A stretch of 64,000 nucleotides of DNA from Candidatus Peribacteria bacterium (GTDB taxonomy: Bacteria; Patescibacteriota; Gracilibacteria; BD1-5; UBA6164), in contig CP060226.1 in the NCBI GenBank assembly GCA_023898505.1, positions 620,001 to 684,000 of the forward strand. The letters are read 5' to 3'. Positions 1 to 11,900 of this stretch are shown here, piece after piece (position 1 is the first letter of the stretch; every line of letters starts with the position of its first letter). The notes below the pieces were generated by a model. That model ran no database searches and was not told the DNA's origin. It was given only the letters and a program-made list of their open reading frames with translations. Made by a program: the position numbers and the translations under genes.

Positions 1-629
1 ATTTCATCTGATTTTTCTGGATTCAAAATCTGGAAAAAATAATTCACTTCAACTAGTGTCATCGACGGATTCTCCACAAAGGATTCAAAACGATCAATCG
101 GGAAAAAGAGTATATCACTCGAAAAAAACTGACTGATGTTTTTGGGGAGATCCAAATAGTATCCTGATAGCAATAGTTCTGATCAAAAAATCCCGATTTT
201 CTGAGACGAATATTTCTGAAGGAAATCCTGACTCACTACTGGTCCATTCGGATCTCCATCAATAGATACAGTATCAAAATCTGAATAAAAGGGATAATTA
301 TCTGAGTGGAAAATAAGCGTAGAAGGCAACACTCCATCATCAATACGCATAGATGCCCTCATTTCATAAGTAATCGCTACTTCTACATCTGACTTATAGG
401 GAAATGCTTCAAAAAAATCATCGAAATCACTCTCAGGCCTGTTTCCTAAATCTACGAGTATATCTCCCCCAATCGTCACACGGCTATCCTCTTCGATATT
501 TGAAAGAAAATAATCAGATAATCCATGACTCAGGATAAAAGCAAAGATAGAAACTGTCAGTGCTCCCCATATATAGAGGATGAGCGACAGGTTTTTTCTC
601 ACAAATTGTTTCCAAAATAAACGATACAT
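1..629 (-). CDS. ABC transporter permease, FtsX/MacB type (partial)
   Basis: N-terminal part of a membrane permease; the C-terminus lies beyond the left edge. One hydrophobic segment at about residues 14-36 is followed by a charged, soluble extracytoplasmic stretch, the layout of MacB/FtsX-type permeases with a large loop after the first helix. An in-frame TGA (180-182) must be read as Gly to continue; after it the frame stays open to base 1. The start ATG lies 3 bases downstream of the ATPase stop, so the two form an operon and presumably one exporter or lipoprotein-release type transporter. The substrate cannot be told. The family call rests on topology and on the neighbouring ATPase rather than on a sequence motif. 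Confidence 0.7.
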
Positions 630-632
630 AGG

Positions 633-1298
633 TTATACGTTTGTTAGTTGTAGATTCCCATCAGATAATTCATACGTAGCATCAGCAAAGTGTGCCAGTT
701 CATGATCATGAGTAATAAGGATGATAGTGTTTTTAGTTTCCGCATGTAGATCTTTGAGGAGTTGCATGATTTTGGTTGCATTTTCTGTGTCTAGATTTCC
801 AGTTGGCTCATCAGCAAGTAATAGTGGAGTTTGACCGATAAATGCACGAGCAACCGCTACTCTCTGCTGTTCCCCTCCACTCAATTCATACGGATATGAG
901 TGGAGTTTTCACCCCAGCCCAACCCTCTCAAGTATCTCATCTATCTGATACCTCGGTTTGATAGCATTAATTCTGAGTGGGAGTTCGACATTTTCCTCCA
1001 CGGTTAGATTCGGGATGAGATGAAACTGCTGAAATATGAAGCTGATATTCCCTCCCCTAAATCCTGTCAGTTCATCACTCGTTTTTTCACTGTACTTCAT
1101 GTCTCCGAGAGTAATCTCTCCTGAATCAAAGGGGGTTAAACCTGCAATGAGGTTCAATAGGGTGGTTTTACCAGTACCACTTCTCCCAATGATACAGATA
1201 AATTTACCGCTCTCGATATCAAAGTTGAGATCGCGAAATATCTGAGAATTTGTGTCTCACTGCACATACGTTTTTTTAACGTGTTGTATTGATAGCAT
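633..1298 (-). CDS. ABC transporter ATP-binding protein, LolD/MacB type
   Basis: 221-residue ATPase that should energise the adjacent permease. Walker A GRSGTGKTT is at residues 38-46, the Q-loop is in FIFQQFHLIPNLTVEEN, the signature SGGEQQ is near 140-145 and Walker B LLLADEPTG near 159-167. The wording ADEPTGNLD is typical of the LolD/FtsE/MacB subfamily, whose usual length is about 220. Two TGAs, at residue 14 and just before the signature (bases 906-908), split the gene in the standard code; both are read as Gly. First gene of a two-gene operon with the permease. Confidence 0.88.
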
Positions 1299-1330
1299 AG
1301 TGTATTCAAGATAAATATAAATGGAATTCC

Positions 1331-4102
1331 CTACTCTGTTACTAATAATTCATACCCTGTCTTAAAGTTTGTGTTATGATCTGTATTAAAAAATGGTAAA
1401 CCAATCAATCTATAATTTGGACTTTCCGCTTTTATAACCTTTTTAAATCCATATTTTTCAGTAATTTCTTCCAAAAACTTTTCTTTCCATCCTTCTTTTC
1501 CAGTTTTAAAAGCCCCATCCTCTCCAATAAATTTATTTCCTTTTGGCTCAATAAAGATTTGATAATAAAGCTCTGTTTCAGCGACTCAAATTTTCTTTTT
1601 ATTTTTTGTTTTCAAAAAAAGAATAAAGTCAGGTTGAAAACCTCTTCCTTGTTCAAAATCAAAGATTTTATAGACTTCTTCGTTTCTCAAAAGATAAATT
1701 TCTTTGTATTTACTTTCAAGATTTCCGATTGTTTCTTTGATAAATTCAATCAGTTCTTTTTCTTCACTTGTTCCATGAAACGAATCCAAAACATACCAAT
1801 TTTCCGTTTCTAATTCTTTGGCAATTCTTTGAGAATCTGCGTCTATTCCAATCATCTTTGTTTTTGGCTCGGAAAAGAATTTTTTAAAATCTCCTGCAAT
1901 AAATGTACTTCCAATTTTTGGAGCAATTTTATCTTTTAATTCAGCAAAAATATTGTGTAAAAACTTCATCACTAAACCTAACTTATCGCTAGTATCAATA
2001 TCATCATACTTTGTATTTTTACTGACAATTATTTTTACATCAAAATCAGCAAGTTTGTCTGTTTGTAATTCTTCAATGCTCTCAATTTCCAGTTCCTCTT
2101 TTAGTTTTTCAAATTGAAACAATGAATTTTCTTGCTTGGCTTTGATATTGATAGCTTTTTGAACGATATGTTTTTCAATATCCTTAAATTTTATTGCAAT
2201 AGTTTGCAGTCCTTTTTCTTGTAAATTTAATCTTTGCAAGTCTTCTTGTTTCTCAAAATCAATTTCTTGTTCAGTAAATTCTAAGCCCTTGATTTTATAC
2301 GGCACAAAAAAATCTTTTTTTATGTCATTCAAAGTCTTCTTTTTTCTGTTTGGATTATCAATCTGCTTATTGTACCAAATTTTTGTTTCTTGATAGAATT
2401 TACTGTCCCTAAAATCCTTTTTGAGTGCAAAAGTTTTGATAATTTTATCATCTCTGATATATCCGTCTTTTCTCAACTCTTCTTTGAGATGTGAAATATA
2501 TCTTGATTCTTCGTCATAAGTGTAATAATACAATTCTTCAATGACTCTTAATTCGTGCTTCAAATCCTCATCAAATTTTCTTTTATTTTTGATTTTGTCA
2601 CCCCAAGCAAAAGGATAATATCTGACACCCCTTCCAATAAGCTGTTTTTCTTTTGTCGTTGCTTCTGGAATTTTTTTTGTGCTTCCTCCTGTGTTTTGTC
2701 CTTGATACAGCCTAACAATATCAAACAGATTTAAAACATCCCAACCTTCAGTCAATCTATCAACAGTAAAAATGGCTCTTATATAATTGTTTTTGTCTTC
2801 TAAACTATTTAATAATTTTTCTGTTTCTTCATCAGTTTTCTCTTTTTTAGTCGTATTAGTTTTTGAGTTCGTGATAATCGTGTTTTTCTCTTGATAACTT
2901 TGTTTGATCCAGTTTGTTATTTCTCCAAAATTGATATTTTCTTTTTTGATAAATTCTAAAAGTGTTTCTGTTCTTGATTTTCCCATTTCAAATAGTGTTG
3001 GATGTTTAGCCTCGTAAATTTTATTTGCTATATTTTTAAGAAAATCAAAATCACTGCTTGAAATATTGTCTATCCAATTCAAAAACTCTTCATAATCTAT
3101 TTTTGATTCATCGATGGTTTTACTTCTAAAAAGAATTACTGGTTTAAAATTAGAAATACCATTTTTTAATGCGATTTTATGCCTGTACCATTGAAATAAA
3201 AGAGCTTGTAAAACCCTCTCTTTTTTATCCAAAGTAGAAGAAATAAGATTAATTTCTTTAGTATATCCTGCTTGTAAAAATTCTTTGAGACCAAATTTAT
3301 AAATAATTTTGTCTTCATATTTTTCGGCAATAGCTTCTGTTGCTGGAATGGTAGCTGTAAATTCTAAAAGCACATTTTTATTGTCTTCTTTTTTTCCGTT
3401 TTTATTCAAAATAAGCTCTATAACTGTATGCTCCCAACCTTTTTTTTCAATTTCTGCTTCACTTGTCTGTCCAGTAATTTCTGTTGGTACGAGTTCTTGC
3501 TGTGCTAATCCTTTTTTGTTGGTATCAGTATTCAGGTGATGAGCTTCATCAGCAAGCATAACGATATTCTTGCTATGCAAATCGTCCAAAGTGGTCTGAT
3601 TTTCTCTTTGTAAATGAATATCGTTATAGAGTTTTTGAATAGAGGTAAATTTAATTTCTATTCCTTGTGGATTATTACTAAAAGTATCTACTTTTTTGAT
3701 GGTAATGGTTTTATCATCAATCACGATTTTTTCTTTGAAAAGGTATTTGGTATGTGTATTGTCTATAAAATTATTCTCTGTCTTATCTACGATATTATTT
3801 TGATTTACAAAGAAAAGAAAATGCCTGTATCCTTGCTCATAGTAATACAAAATAGTACTTGCCATCAAAAGAGTTTTCCCTGTTCCTGTTGCCATATTAA
3901 ACATCAGGTGAGTAGGTTCGTTTGGATTTTCTCTTTCTTTGATCGCTTGAAAGGTAAGAAAATTTTCAAAAGCATTTTTTTGCCAATCAAAAAATCCATA
4001 CTTCAAATTGTTTGAAATATATTGTGGGATTTCTGGAAAAGGAAGTCTTAATCTATAAGCCTTTTCGCCGATTGTTTCGTAAAGATTTTTAATATCTGCC
4101 AT
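1331..4102 (-). CDS. res: Type III restriction endonuclease subunit Res
   Basis: 923-residue restriction subunit that translocates and cuts DNA together with Mod. Helicase motifs are visible: Walker A in NMATGTGKTLLMAS, DEAH box in LADEAHHL, motif V near RLTEGWDVLN and motif VI QLIGRGVRYYP. The C-terminus carries a PD-(D/E)xK nuclease: PDFILF followed by an E-x-K in IFIEPKG. The only TGA of the gene (1586-1588) lies between the PD and ExK halves, so read in the standard code the protein loses half its nuclease site; as Gly it continues to a TAG at 1331. It starts 2 bases after the mod stop. Length fits type III Res subunits (about 900-1000). Confidence 0.93.
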
Positions 4103-4104
4103 AA

Positions 4105-6150
4105 TTATTTCTCACTGTTATAAAATTGTGAAGTTAAGTTCTGATCTTCTTTATCAATCCCAAACTTCTTATCCGCCATTTCGGTTTTGTTCACATACAT
4201 TTGATTGTTATCAAGCATAGCAACAAACATTTTCTTTTGTTCGTCCAAACTTAAATTTTTAAATTCTTCTTCAAAAATAACTTTTTCTCTAAACTCTTTG
4301 ATGCGGAGATTGTAGTTCAAAAAATATTTTTCAACCATTTCATCAAAAAACTTAATAAGTTCTTCTAAACTCTCACAAGCAAGTATTTTTTCTTTGGCGG
4401 TTTCATTCCATTTGGCTAGTTCAAAGTATATGAAAGAATCGTCAATATTTTCTTTTTCCATTACTTTTTGAACCCTTGGACAAGTAACAGTATTGATATA
4501 ATCCATCTGTTCAATCATGATGAATTTTCTATTTCCTCCATCTTCTTTGTTTAGTTCTAGAACTGCATGAGCTGTTGTTCCAGAACCTGCATGAAAATCT
4601 AAAATAATATCATCTTTATTTGGAGATAGAGTTAATAATAATTTTATAAATTGAATATTCTTAGGATTGGAAAAGTCTAATCCAAAATCATTTAAATCCT
4701 TACTTGCTGTTTCTGTTTTCAAATCAATATTATTTAATTTATCGTTAGTTAATAGTGATTTTATTCTAATATACTGGTTAAAGTCTTTTTCATAAATAGT
4801 TTTTTCTTTGAATATCAGAGCATTATTTTCAAATAATTTTTCAAATTCTGAAGAAGTATAAGTGTTTTCTATAAAGTTATTATCTTTAATTGAAACATAT
4901 CTTACGAATCCTTTTGTAATTAATTCCTTATCCTCATCTATTATATTCTTTTCATTTTTTATGATTATTTTATTATCTTTTTCATGATAATAAACAGAAT
5001 AATGTTTTCTTGAGTTAAAATCTTGAACTATATTGTTCGTACTTTCACCAACTAAAACTCTTTTTCCAGATGTATAAGCTCTGCCATTATCGTCATACTT
5101 AATACTACTTTGTTCTTTTGGAAGATTCTCTCTGAAATAAGAATTTTGATTATTTACATTTTTAGCATAAATCAAACAAAATTCATTTGAAATTGAAACA
5201 TAGTTTGAATTTTTTCTTCCTTTTGGATTATTTTCAACTGATAATGTCGCAATATAGTTTTCTCTTCCAAATAATTTATTTTTATCTCCATCTAATAAAA
5301 CTTTTAGATAAGACTGTTCGTTATGATCACAGCTTATAAAAATCACCCCGTCATCTCTCAAAAGTTCTTTTGCCACCTCCAGTCTATTTTTCATAAAAGT
5401 AAGCCAAGTAGAGTGATTGAAATTATCATTGTATTTGAAGCCATCATTTCCCGTATTATAAGGCGGATCAATATAAATAAGTTTCACTTTTCCTGCAAAT
5501 TGCTTTTTAAGACTATACAAAGCCAGTAAATTATTTCCTTTGATAATCAGATTTTCTTTGATTGTCCCATCTTCATCTCTTTTAATTTCTTTGACTTCTT
5601 GTTCTCCATCTTTTGTAAATCTTTTCCAGTTTGTCAGTGCTTTATGGTCAAAAAGTCTATCTATCTCATCATGAGCCAAAACAGAATTGAAAAATATCTC
5701 TTTTCTCTTGCCTTGTTTTTTTTCGTACTCATCAGCTTTTTCATCATACTCAAAATATGTGTCTGTGCCTTCTTCTGTGCTTTGCCCGCCTTCCAAAACA
5801 CAATCTTTGTATGGAAAATCTAAAACAACATCGTTGGTATCTTTGAGAAACTTTTTGCCGTCTGTTAAGCCAATTCTATTTTTATATGCAGTATAAGAAT
5901 TATCTACTTTATTTTCTTCCATAAAAAAGCGAAAATCGTTTGTCTTGAAAACATAGACATCTCTGATTTTTACAAAAAACTTTTCTCTCAAATCTTTTTC
6001 TTGGAGAAGTAAATCGATAACTTTTTCATCTATATTTTCCACCAAATCCAAAAGTAGAGTTTGGTTTAACTCTGTTTTATCTTCGTTCCAAAGTCTTTCA
6101 TCGGCTTTTAAAACTTTGAGTATTAATTTTCTGAGATGTATTTGTTCCAT
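4105..6150 (-). CDS. mod: Type III DNA methyltransferase subunit Mod
   Basis: Site-specific adenine methyltransferase and specificity subunit of the type III system. Motif IV is in IYIDPPYNTGNDG and motif I in DFHAGSGTTAHAVLEL near the C-terminal third; the order DPPY before FxGxGT marks the beta class typical of type III Mod. The start is placed at the Met of MEQIHLRK (6150); an upstream in-frame ATG at 6192 adds 14 hydrophobic residues with no homology-like character. No UGA codon occurs in the gene although it has many glycines. It is directly followed by res. The region between the two motifs is where target recognition normally lies. Confidence 0.92.
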   Translation of the reverse strand: MEQIHLRKLILKVLKADERLWNEDKTELNQTLLLDLVENIDEKVIDLLLQEKDLREKFFVKIRDVYVFKTNDFRFFMEENKVDNSYTAYKNRIGLTDGKKFLKDTNDVVLDFPYKDCVLEGGQSTEEGTDTYFEYDEKADEYEKKQGKRKEIFFNSVLAHDEIDRLFDHKALTNWKRFTKDGEQEVKEIKRDEDGTIKENLIIKGNNLLALYSLKKQFAGKVKLIYIDPPYNTGNDGFKYNDNFNHSTWLTFMKNRLEVAKELLRDDGVIFISCDHNEQSYLKVLLDGDKNKLFGRENYIATLSVENNPKGRKNSNYVSISNEFCLIYAKNVNNQNSYFRENLPKEQSSIKYDDNGRAYTSGKRVLVGESTNNIVQDFNSRKHYSVYYHEKDNKIIIKNEKNIIDEDKELITKGFVRYVSIKDNNFIENTYTSSEFEKLFENNALIFKEKTIYEKDFNQYIRIKSLLTNDKLNNIDLKTETASKDLNDFGLDFSNPKNIQFIKLLLTLSPNKDDIILDFHAGSGTTAHAVLELNKEDGGNRKFIMIEQMDYINTVTCPRVQKVMEKENIDDSFIYFELAKWNETAKEKILACESLEELIKFFDEMVEKYFLNYNLRIKEFREKVIFEEEFKNLSLDEQKKMFVAMLDNNQMYVNKTEMADKKFGIDKEDQNLTSQFYNSEK

Positions 6151-6275
6151 AGAAACATACTTAAAAATAAAGATATATTCAGTATATAACATTTCTTTTT
6201 ATTTTCCACTCCATAGATGATTTTACTTCTCTCTCATAAACTAATCCTGTATCCAACAGAGAATACTGACAAGTG

Positions 6276-6947
6276 TTACTTGATTATAAGTGTAGAAGAT
6301 TCTAAAAAAGAAAACATGTTCTCGGCCACGATACGGTAGCCACGAGCATTTGGGTGGATTGCATCTGGTAAATTAAGTGATCTGTTTCCGGCAACTCACT
6401 CCAGCAAAAAATCATAGTACACAACTCCCGTATCATCCGCTATATCCTCAAATACTGCTTTAAATTGACGAGCATAGTTAAGCCCGAGGTTTTGAGGGAT
6501 CTGCATACCAGAAAGTACGATTTTGGCATCCGTATTTACGGCTTGTATATGAGTAATAATCGCTTCTATATTGCTTTGCATATCATCTAGATCCATAGAC
6601 CTCAAGCCATCATTTCCTCAGATGCTGATGAGATATAGATAAACCTCCATATCATCATAGAGTCCTATTCTTTCAAGTAAATCACCAGATGTATCACCAC
6701 TAACTCCAGCGTTAGTGACCTCATAATTATAGCTATTCTCTTGCAGTATTCCCTCCAATTGAGCCGGGTACGCTTCTCGTAACTCCAGATTATATCCAGC
6801 GGTCAGGCTATCTCATAGTGCTAGAATCATCTGTGGTTCACTTGAGCTAACTTCTGGAGGGGCAACTCCCTCTCATGATGGTGAACTACAGCCTACGAGT
6901 ACTAGTATCAATAAAAAGACCAGATACTTCCTTATCCAAACAAACAT
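6276..6947 (-). CDS. SGNH/GDSL hydrolase lipoprotein (TesA-like)
   Basis: 223-residue esterase/lysophospholipase-like enzyme, anchored by lipid outside the membrane. The N-terminus is a lipoprotein signal with lipobox LVGC (Cys20). SGNH block I LALGDSLTAGYN puts the catalytic Ser at residue 47; block III is in SIGGNDGL, and block V DAIHPNARGY gives Asp195 and His198. TGAs encode the Gly immediately before the catalytic Asp-Ser and one Gly of GGND, so the enzyme exists only under UGA=Gly. The length matches TesA/arylesterase proteins (about 200). The substrate is unknown. Confidence 0.88.
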
Positions 6948-7158
6948 ACAAAAAAATGATAGTAATTATTATTACCAAGTGAAGTGTGCATAAAATGGGG
7001 GCGTTTAAACCTACAATGATTGTACCTCTTTCAAGAAATTTGCAAACAAAAATTCCGCCCAAGTATCTTAAAATATTTCAAATACAGTCATGAGATTGGA
7101 CGGAAGTGAAACATAAACCAGAAGGGAAATATGCGATATATGAGTATCGAAAGAATGA

Positions 7159-8034
7159 CTAACCTATATTTAATTTTCTTACCGGCTTCAAACTTCCCTC
7201 GACATACTGAAGAACATTGGTAATTCCTAGTTCCTGAATCACAAAGTAATATTCTCCTTCGATATATTCTTCTATCGTGGCAATTGGTAGCCCATTATCT
7301 GCACGCCACTGATCTTCTGGAGAAAGTGACACATACTTCTCTGGAGAAAAGAGTTTTGATATTTCTAAGGTTTTCTCTGCAACAAAATCATCGAGCTGTT
7401 GTGCCATATCGACAGACACATTTGCAAGAGCCGTTCTACGCAAGAACGTCACATACCCTCCACTTCCAATCAGTGCTCCAAGATCATGCGCGATACTACG
7501 GATATAGGTTCCAGGACCCACAACGGCGCGTAAATCTGCTCGAGGATACTCATAGTCTAACAGCTCGATAGCATCGATCTGTATAGTTCTTGCCTTGAGA
7601 TCAAACTCCTCTCCCTGACGCACCCTATCAAGTGCTCGTTTCCCATCGACTTTGAGTGCGGAGTATTTTGGTGGCATTTGTTCTATCTCTCCGGTAAACT
7701 CCTTACGAAGATAGCGAAGTATATCCCCTCTACTAATATTTTCTTTAAAATATGACCGGTCTGCTGATGATATCGGTTGTACCTCTGTCCCTAAATCATA
7801 AGATGCTGATTCCCCATCAAGCATAACCGTAAACTCATAGACCTTACTCCCTTTCTCAATATATGGGATAAGCTTAGTATACTCTCAAACTGCTACTAAG
7901 AGCAAGCCCGTAGCGAGAGGATCGAGAGTCCCTGTATGACCGATACGAGAAGTACCGAGTTTCTTTCTCAGTTGACGTATCACATCAAAACTCGTGATTC
8001 CAAGCGGCTTATCTATGAGATAAAATGCGTACAT
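7159..8034 (-). CDS. truB: tRNA pseudouridine(55) synthase TruB
   Basis: 291-residue enzyme that makes pseudouridine 55 in the T-loop of tRNAs. The N-terminus MYAFYLIDKPLGITSFDV and the catalytic motif GHTGTLDPLATG (Asp38) are diagnostic. A TGA sits just after LLLVAV, where the family has VGExTK, and is read as Gly. The C-terminal part lacks a clear PUA domain beyond the short bacterial TruB extension. The start ATG lies 18 bases after the lepB stop, which suggests co-transcription. Confidence 0.95.
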
Positions 8035-8052
8035 GGGAAAAAGATATGAATA

Positions 8053-8820
8053 CTACAGAGCATAATCATAGGTACTTGGAGAATGTGTCCAAGTAGGATG
8101 TGTATCCAGTGCCTGACCATCGACTACTAAATTTGGATGCTCAAAACGGAATGTCCCGAATTCAACACGAAACGGATTAAATCGAATACCATTTAACCAG
8201 TTAAAATACCCCAAATCAAGCCAAACATGACCAACGATATCACTTTTTTGGATAAAATTGTCTCTTCCAGAAGCAGAACAGGTATAGGAGAAACAATTAC
8301 GAGAATCCGTCGAATGGTTTCTATTGTCCCCCATAACAAAATAGTGTCCTTCTGGGACCGTATATATTGCTTCTCATTGTTTCACATAGGTTTTCAGGGC
8401 ATTTTCTTCATTGAGATACCTTTCGTGTAACTCGACATAATCTCCCACATCCTTATCAAAGATATAGACTCTCCCTCATGAAATCTTTACCGACTCCCCT
8501 GGAAGACCAATAATTCTCTTGATAAAGTACTCTTTATCTTTACTCACATGCGGACGAAATACAACGACATCTCCTCTCTCTACCTTTCCTGTTTTCACAA
8601 GTGGAATATCTAAATACGAAAAACGATCTACAATAATAAACTGATAGTTATAGTACGAACTATACATCGACTGACCACTAATCTGAAATGGCATCACCAA
8701 AAAACTACGAATAAACATCACCACAAGGATGATAATCGCCATATCTTTCACAAAATCGAGAAGCTCCGATAAAAAATCTCGTTTGATCTTTTTTTCTGCT
8801 TTTTCCTTATCTTTCGGCAT
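8053..8820 (-). CDS. lepB: Signal peptidase I
   Basis: 255-residue membrane-bound serine protease that removes signal peptides from secreted proteins. One membrane helix at about residues 26-45 precedes the Ser motif SGQSMY (Ser51) and the Lys motif FIKRIIGLPGE (Lys101). Box E, GDNRNHSTDSR, is present near residue 163. Two TGAs in the middle are read as Gly. The start is placed at MPKDKEK; an in-frame ATG 23 codons upstream would add only hydrophobic residues. A client lies next door: the upstream gene encodes a 1783-residue protein with a cleavable signal. Confidence 0.94.
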
Positions 8821-8889
8821 GCAATAAAAAAACAATATAAGTTTGGTCGGTATTATACGATTTATAGCGTAAAAGCAAAAGAAGTTCAA

Positions 8890-8942
8890 GAGACAAATAC
8901 AAAAACACTCCGTTTCGTAGATATCTACGAAACGGAGTGTTT
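8890..8942 (-). terminator. Intrinsic terminator, perfect 40-base palindrome
   Basis: Bases 8903-8942 form a perfect inverted repeat with no mismatches. On the minus strand it is followed by a short T-rich run. It lies 14 bases downstream of the stop of the giant PKD gene and 82 bases before the lepB start, so it should end the PKD transcript. Confidence 0.85.
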
Positions 8943-8955
8943 GATAGGATAATAA

Positions 8956-11900
8956 TTACTTATCATCTCCTCCATCTGGTTTTAACCAATCTGGAACTTT
9001 CATCCCATCATCCCAAAGCTCTTCTTTTGTTCCTGTATCACTTTGCTTATCATTTTTCTTTGCAGCTCCTTCGTCTGGCTTCTTATCTATTACAGTATCA
9101 TCCTTTTTTTCTTCAGAAGGCTTTGGTGTATCATCACTGGTTTTCTTTGCACCTCATCTTCTTCTACGTCTTGTTTTTTTCTTTGGAGCTTCTTCTGAAA
9201 CCCCATCTGTAGAAGATGTCATTGTTGCATTAGATTCCCCTTCTACATCTTCATTTACTATTTCTGTAGCCCCTTCTGTATCAACAGATCCTGGAGCATC
9301 TTTCTTAGTTTCTTCTTGTGGTTCAGGATCAAAACTTCCTTTTAGCCAATCCGGAACATCATCATGAGAGGAAGACGTGGTTTCCTTTACCTCTTCTTTC
9401 TTTGCTTCTGGAGTTACTACTTCCTGAGCCTCTACATCTTTTACCACTGCTTCTGGTTTTTCCTCTCCTTTAGACATAGCCGCACCCTGTAACCAAGCAG
9501 GTACTTCCTCTTTTTTCTCTGGTTCTTCTGATACTCGATCATCTTTTTCAGCCGCTTCTTTCTTATCCTCTGTTTTTAATGGTTCAGGATCAAAACTTCC
9601 CTTCAGCCAATCTGGTACATCGTCATGAGAGGAAGACCTACTTTCCTTTACTGCTTCTTTCTTTGCTTCTGGAGTTACTACTTCCTGAGCCTCTACATCT
9701 TTTACCACTGCTTCTGGTTTTTCCTCTCCTTTAGACATAGCTGCACCCTGTAACCAAGATGGGATTTTCTCATCAGATGGTGTCGGTATATTTTTTTGAG
9801 AATTATCATCCTTCACTCTCTCTATTTTTTCAGAAGCCATGTTTGTTTGTGTGGATTCTGACGTTTTTTTATCAATATCAAAACCTCCCTTGAGCCAATC
9901 TGGCACATCATTATTTGTATCTTTCTTTACTTCCTTTGGTGCTTCCTGTTGCTTCTCTCTTGGCACTACAACAGCCTCATCTTTTGGTTCTGATTTTGGT
10001 GTAGCTTTTGCAGTACTTGTCGTAACGCTATTTTTTAACCAATCTGGTACAGAACTGTCCTCTATACGGGTCACGGCATCCAAATCTTCATCTGAAATAT
10101 CCTGCTTATTTTCAGGTACCTCTTCTATTGTCTTTTCTTCATTTTTAGTTTCAAAAAACATGGATTTATCTTCTTTTGGAAGTGTTGCTTCGGGGATAGA
10201 GGTTTCTTCATCTGTATTCATCCCTCAAAGGACATCTTCCGTATTTCCTGTCTCACTGGCAATAAAATCTGTCAGACTTTCCCCATCTTTTCCTTTTACT
10301 TTATAGTATATCCAGTAAAGAGCAAGGATTCATCCAAATACTCAGATAAGTACAAGAAGCCAAAAACCAATTGTTTGCAATACACCACCACTACTTGATT
10401 CTTCACCTGTAGTATCTGTTTCTTGAACCACCTCTTCTTTTTCATCGTCAGGAATATTATCTACCCCAGCATATACCAATAGTTTAAGTACCGCCTTGAA
10501 ATCAATTTTTTGTTTATCTGTCATCGAAGTATCATCCTTGATAACATCGAGAAGCTCAGTACCAAGGAGACGTCTATCATCCACACTAGTGGAAGCATAA
10601 ATCGTATCGAGTACCGAAATCATATATGTCTTACAGTCTGCATATTCTCCATCAAAGTCACAAGCAATATCTGCCGGAACAAGCGCCTTCAAAGCATTAT
10701 ACGCAATATTTTTATCACTTTGATCTGCTTGCCCCTCAACTAAGAGTGATTCAAGAAGTTCGATAAAGTCTTCTGCATTTGATACTCCGGTAGAATCAAC
10801 ATATCCTTCAAATTCTATAATCACACGAGTCTTTTGTGTTTCATCAAACCATTCATCTTGCAATTGAGACAGATACATCATAGCTTTGAGTTTGTGTTCA
10901 CTTGGGAGTGCCGTTACCATATTTTTGAGTGTTTCAATCTTTGCCCTTTCGCTATCAGTAACTCCATTGAAACGAATCGTCGACATATCAATCGTAGCTT
11001 CTTCGATATAGTTTTTTACAATCGTAATATCAAATGAATCAATCACGGTATCCTCCCCATCTATCAACATCAGACGAATTACTTGTTCACGCATATCATT
11101 GAGAACAATACGTTGTGGTGAACCATCGCTGAGGCTCTTTTTTCCAGTATTATCGATATCATCATCTTTTCCTCCATTGAGGTCACTATCAATCGCTACA
11201 TCATAATCAATCGCATATTTTACGTCTGTTTCTACGGAATCACCCAAGTATACATACACAGGAGTATTTGCATCTTCAAGAGTAATCACCCCCTCTCCTT
11301 CATAATCAGGCAGAGTAAATGCGGTAATCCCCGTTTTATTTACACGAAGTTTATTTTTTACATTTCTGAGTACCTTTTTCTCGATGTCTTTTACTTTGGT
11401 TCCTTCACTGATACGAAGTGTCACTGTATGAGTCCCCTCGGCATCTTCATAGGTATGAGTAAAACTCTCTGCATCTTTTACTTCCGTTCCATCTCCGAGA
11501 TCCCAAGAAGCTTGATCAAAGGTTCAAAGACTAGTATTAGCAAATACATAGGTATTTCCAATAGATACAACATCAAAGTTTGCTACTAATTTATTTGATA
11601 CATCTACCGTGAGGTTTCTCGTATTTGAGAACCCTTTGTGTTTTACTTTGACTTTTGCAAAGTAACTTCCAGATTGTGGATAGCTATATTTTGCTTGTGG
11701 AGTGGAAGTTTCCACATCGTAAAACCCGTCTCCATTAAAGTCCCAGAAATATGTTGCTGCTTTACTAATATCTTGTCCAAGGATATTTTTCGCAATAACA
11801 TTAAACTCTACTTCTTCGCCAATAGATACCGAAGAATCACTTACTCTAAAATCAATCAGCGGAGTATTGATATTGTCTCCAGCAAGTGTCGTAAAGAACT

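Noticed and set aside
6150..6192. Extended start of mod at 6192
   Set aside because: It adds 14 residues with no family character; MEQIHLRK is the better start, although this is not proven.
9318..9750. CRISPR-like array
   Set aside because: The repeats are long, coding and in frame; there are no short regular spacers. No CRISPR array was seen anywhere in the window.
9839..10306. Plus-strand Ser-rich reading frame
   Set aside because: Antisense shadow of the repetitive PKD tail; composition is explained by the opposite strand.
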